DNA from: an uncultured bacterium
Lineage (GTDB): Bacteria > Verrucomicrobiota > Lentisphaeria > Victivallales > UBA1829
DNA length: 64,000 nt
NCBI GenBank assembly: GCA_949292215.1
Contig: CASEYW010000108.1
Location: forward strand, 24,689 to 88,688
Direction: 5' to 3'
The notes beneath the pieces were generated by a model. That model had not been told where the DNA came from. It saw only the letters and a list, made by a program, of their open reading frames with translations, and did not search any database. Both the position numbers and the translations under genes were made by a program. Shown in pieces: positions 25,877 to 34,486 of this stretch (the first letter of the stretch is position 1; every line of letters begins with the position of its first letter).

Positions 25877-26429
25877 GATCGTCTCCCTTGAGCTGTTCTT
25901 TGAGTTCATTGATCTTGTCGCGCAGAATGGCAGCCCGTTCGAACTCTTCGTTGGCAACGGCGATGTTCAGATTGTTCTGGAGTTTTTCCAGTTCCCGTTT
26001 GAGAATTCCACGGTCGGTCGGCTTTTGTTTCGGCAGCTTGCCCTGGAAGGCGCCTGGAACCTTGCCTGTATGGGTGGTGCCCCGGTGCATGGCGCCGATG
26101 GCACTTTTCAGGGTCTCATAGAATGCGTTGTAGCAGTCGGGACAGCCGAGACGCCCGGTTTTCCGGAAACTGGCGTAATCCCATCCGCAGGTGGCGCAGA
26201 AGATTCCGCTGTGTTCCTGATCGGCGGAGGTCTCCTCTTTTTTTTCCGTATTGAGCTGGTTGGAGATGTTGTAGAGCACCTCTGCCAGATTGAGCGCCTG
26301 AAACGAGGAATCCTCCTGTGCTTTTTTAGTCGCGCACTCCTGGCACAGGTGGAGGGTCTTTTTTTCACTGCCGACGATTTCCTGAATGTGGATGGTCGCC
26401 GTATTTTTATGGCATATATTGCATAGCAT
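25860..26429 (-). CDS. mcsA: McsA-like zinc-finger activator of the arginine kinase
   Basis: A 189-residue protein. MLCNICHKN and HLCQECATKK form one four-cysteine zinc site, CATCGW and GCPDCYN a second one, and a C-terminal UVR coiled-coil motif (NEEFERAAILRDKINELKEQL-like) closes the protein. This is the McsA layout; McsA binds and activates McsB, which follows with overlap. GGCAGGA precedes the ATG. It is the first gene of a six-gene leftward operon. Confidence 0.93.
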   Translation of the reverse strand: MLCNICHKNTATIHIQEIVGSEKKTLHLCQECATKKAQEDSSFQALNLAEVLYNISNQLNTEKKEETSADQEHSGIFCATCGWDYASFRKTGRLGCPDCYNAFYETLKSAIGAMHRGTTHTGKVPGAFQGKLPKQKPTDRGILKRELEKLQNNLNIAVANEEFERAAILRDKINELKEQLKGDDHADKA

Positions 26430-26466
26430 GATGATCCTGCCTTTCCGTATTTTCCGTCATCAAGTC

Positions 26467-26495
26467 ATAATAGCACGCGGATTCCCCATTTTCAA
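26467..26495 (-). promoter_or_regulatory. promoter of the mcsA operon
   Basis: On the minus strand TTGAAA is followed after exactly 17 bases by TATTAT, placing the start of transcription about 30 bases before the mcsA ATG. Confidence 0.6.
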
Positions 26496-26759
26496 TGAAC
26501 CGCGGCAAAAACAGAAAAAAAAATCGAGTGCGGAAGCCGTCAATCTGCATGACGGCAACCCGTCTCCCCGGGCGGCGCCTGGGTGGGATCAGAAGAGAAC
26601 CGACTGCCTGAAAACGTTCTGCGGTTCCTCAAAATCCCTTTGCAGTGGAAGGCGCATGCGCTTTTCTCACGCCCGGAAGCGGACGGAATATCGTTCACGG
26701 ACGGAAGCCGGTAACCTTCGCCCCCGGACACTTTTTTCCTTATTTTTAATTTTTCCCTC
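26496..26759. other. gene-free stretch between divergent mcsA and IclR genes
   Basis: No convincing reading frame, RNA gene or strong hairpin is seen here. The right end is pyrimidine-rich and leads into the IclR promoter. Confidence 0.5.
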
Positions 26760-26817
26760 TTGACTTTTTTATCGTTTTCTGATATAATTAATTCATAATT
26801 GAAAAAAGGTTTTTCAA
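26760..26817 (+). promoter_or_regulatory. strong sigma-70 promoter and operator of the IclR operon
   Basis: TTGACT (26760-26765) and TATAAT (26783-26788) are separated by 17 bases. Directly downstream TTGAAAAA-AGG-TTTTTCAA (26799-26817) is a perfect 8-bp inverted repeat covering the start of transcription and the AAAGG ribosome binding site. IclR proteins often bind such short palindromes, so autorepression is likely. Confidence 0.75.
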
Positions 26818-26819
26818 AT

Positions 26820-27563
26820 ATGAAAAACGAAAACACAGTTCCTGCGGTTGACAAAGCCCTTTCGGTGATCGAATACATGTGTTCGGCAGAGCGGCCTGTG
26901 ACGCAGGCTGAGATTTGCCGGGCTGTGGAGGTGACGACAACAACCGGGTATCGGATTGTGCAGAGTCTGATGAAGCACAATTGGATTCGGAAGAATCGCG
27001 GGAATACCTATTCATTGTCGCTCGGGATGCTGGCGCTTCTGCTGAAATCGCGGAACGGGGGAGTCTGTTTCGATTCGGCACAGCCGGTTCTGGAGGAGCT
27101 GGCGCGGAGGACGAAGCTGGCATGCAAACTTTCCATCCGTCAGTGGGAGGAGCAGGTATCGGTGCTTCGTGCGGAGTCGCCGGAACCGTTTTCCGTTTCG
27201 GGGAAGAACGGATCGCGGTTTCCTGTGATTGAAGGGTCTGTGGGAGCTGCGCTGCTGCTGGAGGAACCGGAGGAATCAATTCGGCGTCTTGCCGCGGATT
27301 GCCGTGTGGAGATTCCGGAGAAAAATGATCCGGAACTGATTCTCCGCAGGATTGCCGGAATCCGGAAGGATGGATACATATTCAACCGTGGAAACAACCG
27401 CTGGCGGGTCGATGCCATGTCGGTTCCGGTTTTCGATTCCCGGAAAGAGGTTGCCGCGGCGCTGACTCTGATCGGGATTCATGACGATTTCACCGATGGC
27501 AACATGCGCTGTCTTGCGGAGACGCTGGCAGAGGCAGCTTCGAAAATTGAAACACTGATCTGA
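26820..27563 (+). CDS. IclR-family transcriptional regulator
   Basis: A 247-residue protein. The N-terminal winged helix (AERPVTQAEICRAVEVTTTT) and the C-terminal IclR ligand-binding domain are both present. IclR regulators commonly control aromatic, glyoxylate or sugar-acid catabolism, which agrees with the enolase-superfamily dehydratase 36 bases downstream. The ATG was chosen because AAAGG lies 10 bases upstream; an in-frame TTG seven codons earlier lies inside the palindrome. Confidence 0.92.
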   Translation: MKNENTVPAVDKALSVIEYMCSAERPVTQAEICRAVEVTTTTGYRIVQSLMKHNWIRKNRGNTYSLSLGMLALLLKSRNGGVCFDSAQPVLEELARRTKLACKLSIRQWEEQVSVLRAESPEPFSVSGKNGSRFPVIEGSVGAALLLEEPEESIRRLAADCRVEIPEKNDPELILRRIAGIRKDGYIFNRGNNRWRVDAMSVPVFDSRKEVAAALTLIGIHDDFTDGNMRCLAETLAEAASKIETLI

Positions 27564-27598
27564 ATTTGATTTATATAACCATAACGAAGAGGAAAAGA

Positions 27599-28921
27599 AT
27601 GAACGCAAAGATTGATCCTTCCACCCTGAAGATTACAGATGTCCGTTTTGCCGACATTGATGGAGCTCCGAAACGGTGCACTCTGATCAAAGTGTTCACG
27701 AATCAGGGGCTTGTCGGTTACGGAGAAGTCCGGGATGCCTCCAGCCGAACGTATGCCGCCATGCTCAAGAGCCGCATTCTCGGGGAAAATCCCTGCAATG
27801 TGGAAAAGATTTTCCGTCGGATCAAGCAGTTCGGCGGGGATTCCCGTCAGGCGGGGGGCGTCTGCGGGCTTGAAGTTGCCATGTGGGATATCGCCGGAAA
27901 GGCGTGGGGGGTTCCGGTCTGGCAGCTGCTCGGCGGAAAGTTCCGCGACCGGATTCGCTGTTACTGCGACACCGATTCCGAGGGCGGCGGACGAGACATG
28001 GGCAAAGCTCTCAAAGAGCGCATGGCAAAAGGATTTACGTTCCTGAAAATGGATCTCGGGATCGAACTGTTGATGGATCTCCCGGGCGCGCTTTCCGCTC
28101 CGCTCGGATTTCTGGAGAAGATGCGTGAATACAAAAAAACTGTATTTTCCACGCCGCACGGTTCGATTGACCCGCGCGCCATGCGCGGAGAAGCCTATGA
28201 TCTCTTCAATACAGCCCATCCGTTCACCGGGATTCACATTACGGAGAAGGGACTCGACTTTCTGGAGCAGTACATGGCGGATGTCCGTGCGGAGATCGGA
28301 TACGAGGTGCCTCTGGCGATTGATCATCTCGGGCATATTCCATTGGAGGACTGCATCAAACTGGCAAAGCGTCTGGAAAAATTCAATCTGGCATGGATGG
28401 AGGATCCAGTTCCCTGGCAGATGACGAATCAGTATGTCCGTCTTGCAAACTCCACCACGACGCCGATCGGGACCGGAGAGGACATGTATCTGAAAGAGTC
28501 GTTCAAACCTCTTCTGGAATCCGGAGCCCTGGCGGTCATCCATCCCGATGTTCTCACGGCAGGCGGTATTCTGGAAACGAAAAAAATCGGTGATCTGGCG
28601 GAGGAACACGGCGTGCAGATGTCGATCCACATGGCGGAGAGTCCGATTGCATGTCTTGCGGCGGTTCATGTTGCGGCGGCGACCCGCAATTTCATGTCGC
28701 TGGAGCTCCACTCCGTTGATGTCCCGTGGTGGGGAGATCTGGTCAATCCGGCGCTCCGGTACGACGGTGGATACATCACGGTTCCGGACGCTCCCGGCCT
28801 CGGGATTGAATCCCTGAATGAAGCGCTGATTGCAGAGAAGCTCCATCCGGATTTTCCCGAAGCCTGGGCCCCCACCACTGAATGGGACAGAGAGTGGGCG
28901 AACGACAGACAGTGGTCCTGA
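27599..28921 (+). CDS. enolase-superfamily sugar-acid dehydratase (mandelate racemase group)
   Basis: A 440-residue protein of the mandelate racemase/muconate lactonising branch. Metal ligands are D242 (AIDHLGH), E268 (WMEDPVP) and E294 (GTGEDMY); Lys150 (FLKMDLG) and His344 (MSIHMAE) fit the general base and acid positions. Relatives dehydrate galactonate, gluconate, mannonate or similar acids to 2-keto-3-deoxy acids. The stretch 160-215 looks like an insertion compared with small members. With the RraA-like aldolase and SDR further down it gives a complete dehydration-cleavage route. GAGG lies before the ATG. Confidence 0.9.
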   Translation: MNAKIDPSTLKITDVRFADIDGAPKRCTLIKVFTNQGLVGYGEVRDASSRTYAAMLKSRILGENPCNVEKIFRRIKQFGGDSRQAGGVCGLEVAMWDIAGKAWGVPVWQLLGGKFRDRIRCYCDTDSEGGGRDMGKALKERMAKGFTFLKMDLGIELLMDLPGALSAPLGFLEKMREYKKTVFSTPHGSIDPRAMRGEAYDLFNTAHPFTGIHITEKGLDFLEQYMADVRAEIGYEVPLAIDHLGHIPLEDCIKLAKRLEKFNLAWMEDPVPWQMTNQYVRLANSTTTPIGTGEDMYLKESFKPLLESGALAVIHPDVLTAGGILETKKIGDLAEEHGVQMSIHMAESPIACLAAVHVAAATRNFMSLELHSVDVPWWGDLVNPALRYDGGYITVPDAPGLGIESLNEALIAEKLHPDFPEAWAPTTEWDREWANDRQWS

Positions 28922-29009
28922 CCGGAACCGGAGCGGATGACCCGTATACAGAGAGCGAACAGTCCGGAAGGCTGTTCGTTCTTTTGCAAATTAACAGAGG
29001 ATGAGAACA

Positions 29010-30344
29010 ATGAGCAGTCGAAAAGATGTTTTGAAGCCGTTTGAAGAAAAACAGGATTTGCTGAAGGACCGCGTTGTTTCCGGGATTGAAGCGAACCGTA
29101 AAGGGCTGGCCGTTCTGCGCTTTATGGATGATGCCGGAAAGCCTGTAACCGGCGTTCATGTAAAGGTGTGCCAGAAAACACATGATTTCAGGTACGGGGC
29201 AAATTTGTTCATGCTGGAGGAATTCAACTCTCCGGAACAGAATGAAGCGTATCAGCACTTGTTTGCTGATGCCTTCAACATTGCGACTCTGCCGTTTTAC
29301 TGGTCCGATCTGGAGCCGGAGCAGGGAAAGCCGCGTTTTGCAAAAGACAGCCCGAAAATTTATCGTCGTCCTGCGCCGGATCTCTGTCTGGAATACTGTG
29401 AATCCAACGGGATTGAACCAAAAGCGCACTGTCTGAACTATGCCAATTTTACTCCTGCGTGGGCAAAAGGGCCGATTGCGAAGGAGAAGCGTCTTCTTCT
29501 CAAGCGTTTCCGCGAGCTTGCCGATCGCTATTCCGCCCGGATTCCCTCCTGGGAGGTGACCAACGAGACCTGGTGGGGATTTCACTGTTCCAACCTGACG
29601 AACTTTTACGATCAGCCTGATTACATTGAATGGAGTTTCGACCAGGCGGACCGCTGTTTCCCTGCAAACCGCCTGATCATCAACGAGGCTCATTGCCGTA
29701 TCTGGGACGACGCCCATTTCTATGGCACACGCAGTCCGTATTACATGCAGATCGAGCGTGCGCTTCTGAAAGGGGCGCGGATCGATTCCATCGGAATGCA
29801 GTTCCATATGTTCTATCGTGCGGAAGAGGAAAGGAAGGAGACCGCCGTCTTTTATGATCCGGAACGGCTTTACAACGTGCTTGATACGTATGCCGCTCTC
29901 GGCCGCCGCATTCAGATCACCGAGCTCACGATTCCTGCTTATGCTTATACGGAGGAGGACGAGGAGATTCAGGCGGAAATCCTCCGGAACATTTACAGCA
30001 TCTGGTTCAGCCACCCGGCGATGGAGGCAATCGTCTATTGGAACCTGGTGGACGGATTCGCCGCGTTTGCTCCGCAGGGGGATATGACTGCGGGAGAAAA
30101 TTATTTTCACGGTGGTCTTGTCCGTTACGATTTCACGCCGAAACCCGCATATCACGTGATCCGGGAGCTGTTCGGCAAAACATGGCGGACCAATCTTGAA
30201 CTTGATACGGAAAATACGGATCATGCCGCATTCAAAGGATTCTTCGGGGAATACGAACTTGAAATCACCGGGAACGGGAAAACCGTGACCCGTACAATTC
30301 ACCTGGATCGTCAATGTTCGCCTAATTTCAAGATCCGGATTTAA
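29010..30344 (+). CDS. GH10-family endo-xylanase-like glycoside hydrolase, cytoplasmic
   Basis: A 444-residue protein. SWEVTNETWW carries the acid/base Glu186 and IQITELTIP the nucleophile Glu305, the two GH10 signatures; YGANLFMLEEF and FYWSDLEPEQGKPRF are also GH10-like. A small N-terminal beta domain (residues 30-60) precedes the barrel. No signal peptide is present, unusual for xylanases that attack polymers, so imported xylo-oligosaccharides are the likely substrate. AGAGG lies nine bases before this ATG; an ATG at 29001 touches that site and was rejected. It shares its layout with the second GH10 at 32225. Confidence 0.88.
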   Translation: MSSRKDVLKPFEEKQDLLKDRVVSGIEANRKGLAVLRFMDDAGKPVTGVHVKVCQKTHDFRYGANLFMLEEFNSPEQNEAYQHLFADAFNIATLPFYWSDLEPEQGKPRFAKDSPKIYRRPAPDLCLEYCESNGIEPKAHCLNYANFTPAWAKGPIAKEKRLLLKRFRELADRYSARIPSWEVTNETWWGFHCSNLTNFYDQPDYIEWSFDQADRCFPANRLIINEAHCRIWDDAHFYGTRSPYYMQIERALLKGARIDSIGMQFHMFYRAEEERKETAVFYDPERLYNVLDTYAALGRRIQITELTIPAYAYTEEDEEIQAEILRNIYSIWFSHPAMEAIVYWNLVDGFAAFAPQGDMTAGENYFHGGLVRYDFTPKPAYHVIRELFGKTWRTNLELDTENTDHAAFKGFFGEYELEITGNGKTVTRTIHLDRQCSPNFKIRI

Positions 30345-30356
30345 GGAGCTGGAAAG

Positions 30357-31445
30357 ATGAATTCGATCCCTTCCATTTTCGAACGGGAAATGCGGGATGG
30401 CATTGTTCATGGCGCTGTCGTATATGCCGGGACTCCCGGACGGGAGCTGTACAAGGCGGAAATCGGTTATGCAGACAATGCGCATCAATTTCCGATGCAC
30501 ATTGACACGGTGATTGATATCGCCAGCGTTACGAAGGTCGCCGCCTGCGTGACGGCTCTGCTGATCTGCCGCTCCCGCGGATGGATCGACTTCGATGCGC
30601 CGTTCACGGAGTATCTGCCGGATTTCAAGGCAAAACTGTTTGTTCCGATTCGGATCCGGGATCTGGCAAATCACACCTCCGGTTTCGGGGAGGTCCCCGG
30701 AGAGACATGCCGACCTTATTTCGACGAATCCGGACTCCAAATGCTGGAGAATATGCTGACCGTTCCCCCGCCTTATCCGCCGACGGAAGAGGCTCGGTAT
30801 GCCTGCTGGAATTACATTCTTCTGGCAATGATTCTGGAACGTATTACAGGATGCCGTTTTCCGGAGTTCTGCCGGAACGAGATTTTCCTTCCGCTGCAAA
30901 TGAATGACAGCGCCGTGGGAACCCCCCCTCCGGTCCCGCCGGAGCGTCTTGCGCAGACCTTCGGGACAGAACACCAGGGGATGATCTCCGATTTTGTTGC
31001 ATTTCGCATTTATCGCGATGGCGGTGCAACCGGGAACGCGGGAATGTTTTCCAGCGCGCGCGATCTCGGGAAACTGCTTCGCTGCTATTTGAGGCACGGG
31101 AAGATGGAAAACGGATCTTCCCTTTTCGATGAGGAGAGTTTCCGCGAAATTGTTCCGGACCGGGCAAAGAAATTCGATGGATACCGTCGATTCGGCTGGA
31201 TCATTTACGATGCGCTGCTGTGGGATGCGGCATACGGTACTTCGCTTTTGCATTCCGGCTGGAGCGGACAGACCGTTTTTCTGGACCTGGAACGGAATTT
31301 TTATGCAGTGGTCCTGACAACCCGGTGCGGCGATTACGACCGCGCCAAACAGGAGCGTTTCAGGGTGATCCGCACTTTGACTGAAGAATTGCCGATTTTA
31401 TCACAAGATCAAACCACAGAAGGAGAAAAACAATGCCGTCACTGA
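30357..31445 (+). CDS. serine beta-lactamase-like hydrolase/esterase (class C fold)
   Basis: A 362-residue protein of the beta-lactamase/D-Ala carboxypeptidase/esterase EstB superfamily. S57-V-T-K60 is the nucleophile motif, HSG at 299-301 replaces KTG, and the second motif, usually YxN, reads YAC (148-150) so the Asn is missing. No signal peptide is present. In a xylan-type operon an intracellular carbohydrate esterase removing acetyl or other acyl groups is more likely than antibiotic resistance. AAGGAG lies just before the ATG, and its 3' end overlaps the next gene by 13 bp. Confidence 0.85.
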   Translation: MNSIPSIFEREMRDGIVHGAVVYAGTPGRELYKAEIGYADNAHQFPMHIDTVIDIASVTKVAACVTALLICRSRGWIDFDAPFTEYLPDFKAKLFVPIRIRDLANHTSGFGEVPGETCRPYFDESGLQMLENMLTVPPPYPPTEEARYACWNYILLAMILERITGCRFPEFCRNEIFLPLQMNDSAVGTPPPVPPERLAQTFGTEHQGMISDFVAFRIYRDGGATGNAGMFSSARDLGKLLRCYLRHGKMENGSSLFDEESFREIVPDRAKKFDGYRRFGWIIYDALLWDAAYGTSLLHSGWSGQTVFLDLERNFYAVVLTTRCGDYDRAKQERFRVIRTLTEELPILSQDQTTEGEKQCRH

Positions 31446-32188
31446 AAGACATGAGAGAAAAAGCACAGGAAGCGGGACTGATGAAGCTGGATCGTCTTAT
31501 CAAGACCCGTCAGCACATACCCGATACGGAATTCCCGATTCCGGTCCGCGAGCTTTGCGAACGTTATGAAAAACTGTATACCGGGTGCATCAATGACGTG
31601 ATGCGGGAACTCTGTCTGCTGAATCAGAATCTGCCTTCGGACATCATGCCGCTGCGCGATGAGATGGTCGTCTGCGGAGAGGCATTTACGGTCAAGAGCG
31701 CTCCGAACTGCATGATCGAAGGGGAGATGACCTTCCGCGCACAGATGCTTGACGACATGAAACCCGAAGGACTCGTTGTCTGGGATACCTCGAACGATAC
31801 GGAAGCCTCCCTCTGGGGCGGCGTCATGACCGCAACCGCGATCTCGAAAAAGATCCGCGGCGCCGTGATCGCCGGAGGCATCCGCGACACCAAGCAGATT
31901 CTCGAACAGAACTTTCCCGTATTCTACCGCTACCGCACAAGCAACGGCTCGCTCGGGCGCTGCATGATTACGCACTATCAGGTCCCGGTCAAGATCGGCA
32001 AGGTGACGGTTCGGCCAGGCGACATCATTTTCGGGGATATTGACGGCGTTCTCTGCATTCCCCGGGAAATCGCTTACGATGTCCTTCTCCGTGCCGAGGC
32101 CATTCAGCGGAATGAAGTCGATATTTTCGACTGGGTTCACAGCGGAGACACCATTCAGGAGATCATTGCCAAAGGCGGATATTTTTAA
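31433..32188 (+). CDS. RraA-like / HMG aldolase-family protein
   Basis: A 251-residue protein of the RraA-like family, which includes class II 4-hydroxy-4-methyl-2-oxoglutarate/oxaloacetate aldolases and related pyruvate aldolases. GGIRDTKQI and GDIIFGDIDGVLCIPRE carry the metal- and substrate-binding pattern (Arg-Asp, then DxDGV). Next to a sugar-acid dehydratase it is probably the retro-aldol step yielding pyruvate. It lacks signs of the ribonuclease-inhibitor RraA itself, which is shorter (about 160 residues). AAGGAG lies before the ATG inside the preceding gene. Confidence 0.88.
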   Translation: MPSLKDMREKAQEAGLMKLDRLIKTRQHIPDTEFPIPVRELCERYEKLYTGCINDVMRELCLLNQNLPSDIMPLRDEMVVCGEAFTVKSAPNCMIEGEMTFRAQMLDDMKPEGLVVWDTSNDTEASLWGGVMTATAISKKIRGAVIAGGIRDTKQILEQNFPVFYRYRTSNGSLGRCMITHYQVPVKIGKVTVRPGDIIFGDIDGVLCIPREIAYDVLLRAEAIQRNEVDIFDWVHSGDTIQEIIAKGGYF

Positions 32189-32224
32189 TGATTCGTATGG
32201 AAATTCTCAAAAAAGGAGATTGTT

Positions 32225-33715
32225 ATGACGGAATACAAATACACCGGCATGTCTGTTGAAGAACAGAACAGCCAGATGAGCGAAGGGTACTGGAATTACT
32301 GGAATGCCGATGTTCAGGCGGAAATTGATCGCGATATCGAAGCCAACCGGAAAGCGGACGGATTCTTCAAGCCGGATGGCGTTCCCGCCGGAGCCGATGT
32401 GAAGGTGGAACAGATGAAAAGCGAATTCATTTTCGGAGCACACATCTTTAATTTCGATCAGCTCGGAACCGATGAACGCAACCGCAGGTACAAAGAACTC
32501 TACGGAACTCTGTTCAACTCCGCGACGATCGCTTTTTACTGGAAAACATTTGAACTGGAGGAGGGAAAACCGCGTTTCCGCGGGGAAGACCGTGATACCG
32601 CCGAGTTCTGGAACCGGTGTTCTGATCCGAAACATCAGCCGCACTGGCGCAGACCGGCGACCGATCCTGTCGTGGAGTTCTGTCTGGAGAAAGGGATTCG
32701 CCTGCACGGGCACACGCTTGTGTGGGGCAACAACACTTGGCAGATTCCCGACTGGCTCATTTCCAAATTGCCTCTTGACTGCTTGAAAAATGCCAATTTG
32801 GAGAGAAATCCGAAGAACGGACAGCTTCATTCCGATGCCATAGCTCCCGTGTTTGGCAGTCTGACGGCAGAGGAGTTCGCCGCCCGTTATCCGGAATATA
32901 CCACCGAGATCAATGTGAAAATGGCGAAGCGCATCATGGAGATTGCTCTTCGCTACGGGGATAAAATTGACAGCTGGGACGTGGTCAATGAAAGCGCCGG
33001 CGATTTCGGAAGAGGCAACATGGTTCCCGGATCGAAAATCTCCAGAAGCGGATACGGCGTCATGCCGGGGGACTACACGTATCGCGGATTCAAAATCGCC
33101 GAGAGCGTGTTCCCGGCGAAAGCGAAACTCAACATCAACGACTATGATACAGGGGACTATTATCTGAATCAGATTCGCGATCTTCGCGCCCGCGGCTGCA
33201 AGATCGACATTGTCGGTTCGCAGATGCACCTGTTTGATCCGCAGAGCTGTCTGGACATCGCCGCCGGGACGAGCGATGTGGAATCGCCCGCACGGGTGCG
33301 GGAAAAGTTCGAGCGACTCGGCAGGCCCGGCCTGCCGATTCATCTCAGCGAGATCACGATCACGGCACCGAACAACGACGCGCGCGGACAGGCGATTCAG
33401 GCGGTCATCGCGCGCAATCTGTACCGTCTGTGGTTCAGTTTGAAGCCGATGATGGGAATTACATGGTGGAATGTTGTCGATGACTGCGGGGCACCGGGTG
33501 AACCTTCCGTTTCGGGACTCTTCTCCCGCAACATGGAACCGAAGCCCGCTTATTTCGCTTTGAATGACCTGATTAACAACCAGTGGAAAACAAGAACCTG
33601 CGTCAAGGCGGGAAAAGACGGTTCTGTTGAATTCCGCGGATTCCGTGGAACCTATCGCCTGACCTGGTTGGACAATACCGGAACCGAACGTTCCGCAGAA
33701 GTTGTCCTGCATTGA
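32225..33715 (+). CDS. second GH10-family xylanase-like glycoside hydrolase, cytoplasmic
   Basis: A 496-residue GH10 protein: DSWDVVNES holds the acid/base Glu256, HLSEITITA the nucleophile Glu376, and HGHTLVWGN the GH10 substrate-site histidine motif. It is closer to the GH10 consensus than the 29010 protein. There is no signal peptide, again suggesting action on imported xylo-oligosaccharides. AAAAGGAG lies before the ATG. It is 36 bases downstream of the aldolase gene and 14 bases upstream of the SDR gene. Confidence 0.92.
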   Translation: MTEYKYTGMSVEEQNSQMSEGYWNYWNADVQAEIDRDIEANRKADGFFKPDGVPAGADVKVEQMKSEFIFGAHIFNFDQLGTDERNRRYKELYGTLFNSATIAFYWKTFELEEGKPRFRGEDRDTAEFWNRCSDPKHQPHWRRPATDPVVEFCLEKGIRLHGHTLVWGNNTWQIPDWLISKLPLDCLKNANLERNPKNGQLHSDAIAPVFGSLTAEEFAARYPEYTTEINVKMAKRIMEIALRYGDKIDSWDVVNESAGDFGRGNMVPGSKISRSGYGVMPGDYTYRGFKIAESVFPAKAKLNINDYDTGDYYLNQIRDLRARGCKIDIVGSQMHLFDPQSCLDIAAGTSDVESPARVREKFERLGRPGLPIHLSEITITAPNNDARGQAIQAVIARNLYRLWFSLKPMMGITWWNVVDDCGAPGEPSVSGLFSRNMEPKPAYFALNDLINNQWKTRTCVKAGKDGSVEFRGFRGTYRLTWLDNTGTERSAEVVLH

Positions 33716-33729
33716 GAAACGGGGAGAGT

Positions 33730-34482
33730 ATGAATAGCAAATCGTTTGACCTGACCGGAAAAACTGCATTGGTGACCGGTTCCAGCCGGGGCATCGGCAG
33801 AGCGATCGCCATGACTCTTGGTTCCGCGGGAGCTTCTGTGATCTTTCACGGGACCCGTCTTTCGCCCCCTCTCGAACAGGCGCTGGAGGAGGCGCGGAGC
33901 GAAGAAATTTCCTGTCGATTTGTGCTCGGAGACATCGGAAAATCGGAAGATGTCGCCGCGATTGTGAAGGAAGCCGGCAGTCCGGATATTGTCGTCCTGA
34001 ACGCTTCCGTACAGATGTATCTGCCAGTGATGGAATTCGAGGAAGAGGAATTCCAGCGCTCCTACGACACGAATCTTCGTTCTGCCTTCCAGTTTGTCAA
34101 GGCGTTCCTGCCCGGTATGAGGGAGAGACACTGGGGGCGTTTTCTCTCCATTGGCAGCGTGAATCAGTGGAAGCAGTCGCCGCGTCTTCCGATCTATGCT
34201 TCAACCAAGTCCGCTCTGGTGAATCTGATGCTGAATTGTGCGCGTCAGTTCGCCAAAGACGGCGTGACGTTCAACAACATCGCTCCGGGCATCATTGAAA
34301 CGGACCGCAACCGCGTTACGCTTGCTGATCCAGAAATGGTGCCTCTGCTGAAGGCGCAGGTTCCCGCGGGATACTTCGGACAGCCGGAGGATTGCGCCGG
34401 TCTCGCACTGCTTCTCGCCTCGGATGCCGGAGCTTACATCACAGGTGCGGATATTCCCGTCGCCGGTGGAATGCAGCTTTGA
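33730..34482 (+). CDS. short-chain dehydrogenase/reductase (SDR)
   Basis: A 250-residue classical SDR: TGSSRGIGRA at the N-terminus, VLNAS in place of NNAG, and YASTK as the catalytic Tyr-Lys motif. It ends the IclR-headed operon and mirrors the SDR closing the first sugar-acid operon. GGGGAG lies a few bases before this ATG. The convergent AraC gene ends four bases downstream. Confidence 0.92.
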   Translation: MNSKSFDLTGKTALVTGSSRGIGRAIAMTLGSAGASVIFHGTRLSPPLEQALEEARSEEISCRFVLGDIGKSEDVAAIVKEAGSPDIVVLNASVQMYLPVMEFEEEEFQRSYDTNLRSAFQFVKAFLPGMRERHWGRFLSIGSVNQWKQSPRLPIYASTKSALVNLMLNCARQFAKDGVTFNNIAPGIIETDRNRVTLADPEMVPLLKAQVPAGYFGQPEDCAGLALLLASDAGAYITGADIPVAGGMQL

Positions 34483-34486
34483 TGTT

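Noticed and set aside
28776..31253. 825-codon minus-strand open frame
   Set aside because: It is a shadow of the GH10 and serine hydrolase genes, which carry clear active-site motifs on the plus strand.
30357..31445. Antibiotic-resistance beta-lactamase
   Set aside because: No signal peptide, altered YxN motif and a carbohydrate operon context.
32207..33769. 520-codon minus-strand open frame
   Set aside because: It is antisense to the second GH10 gene and shows no domain.
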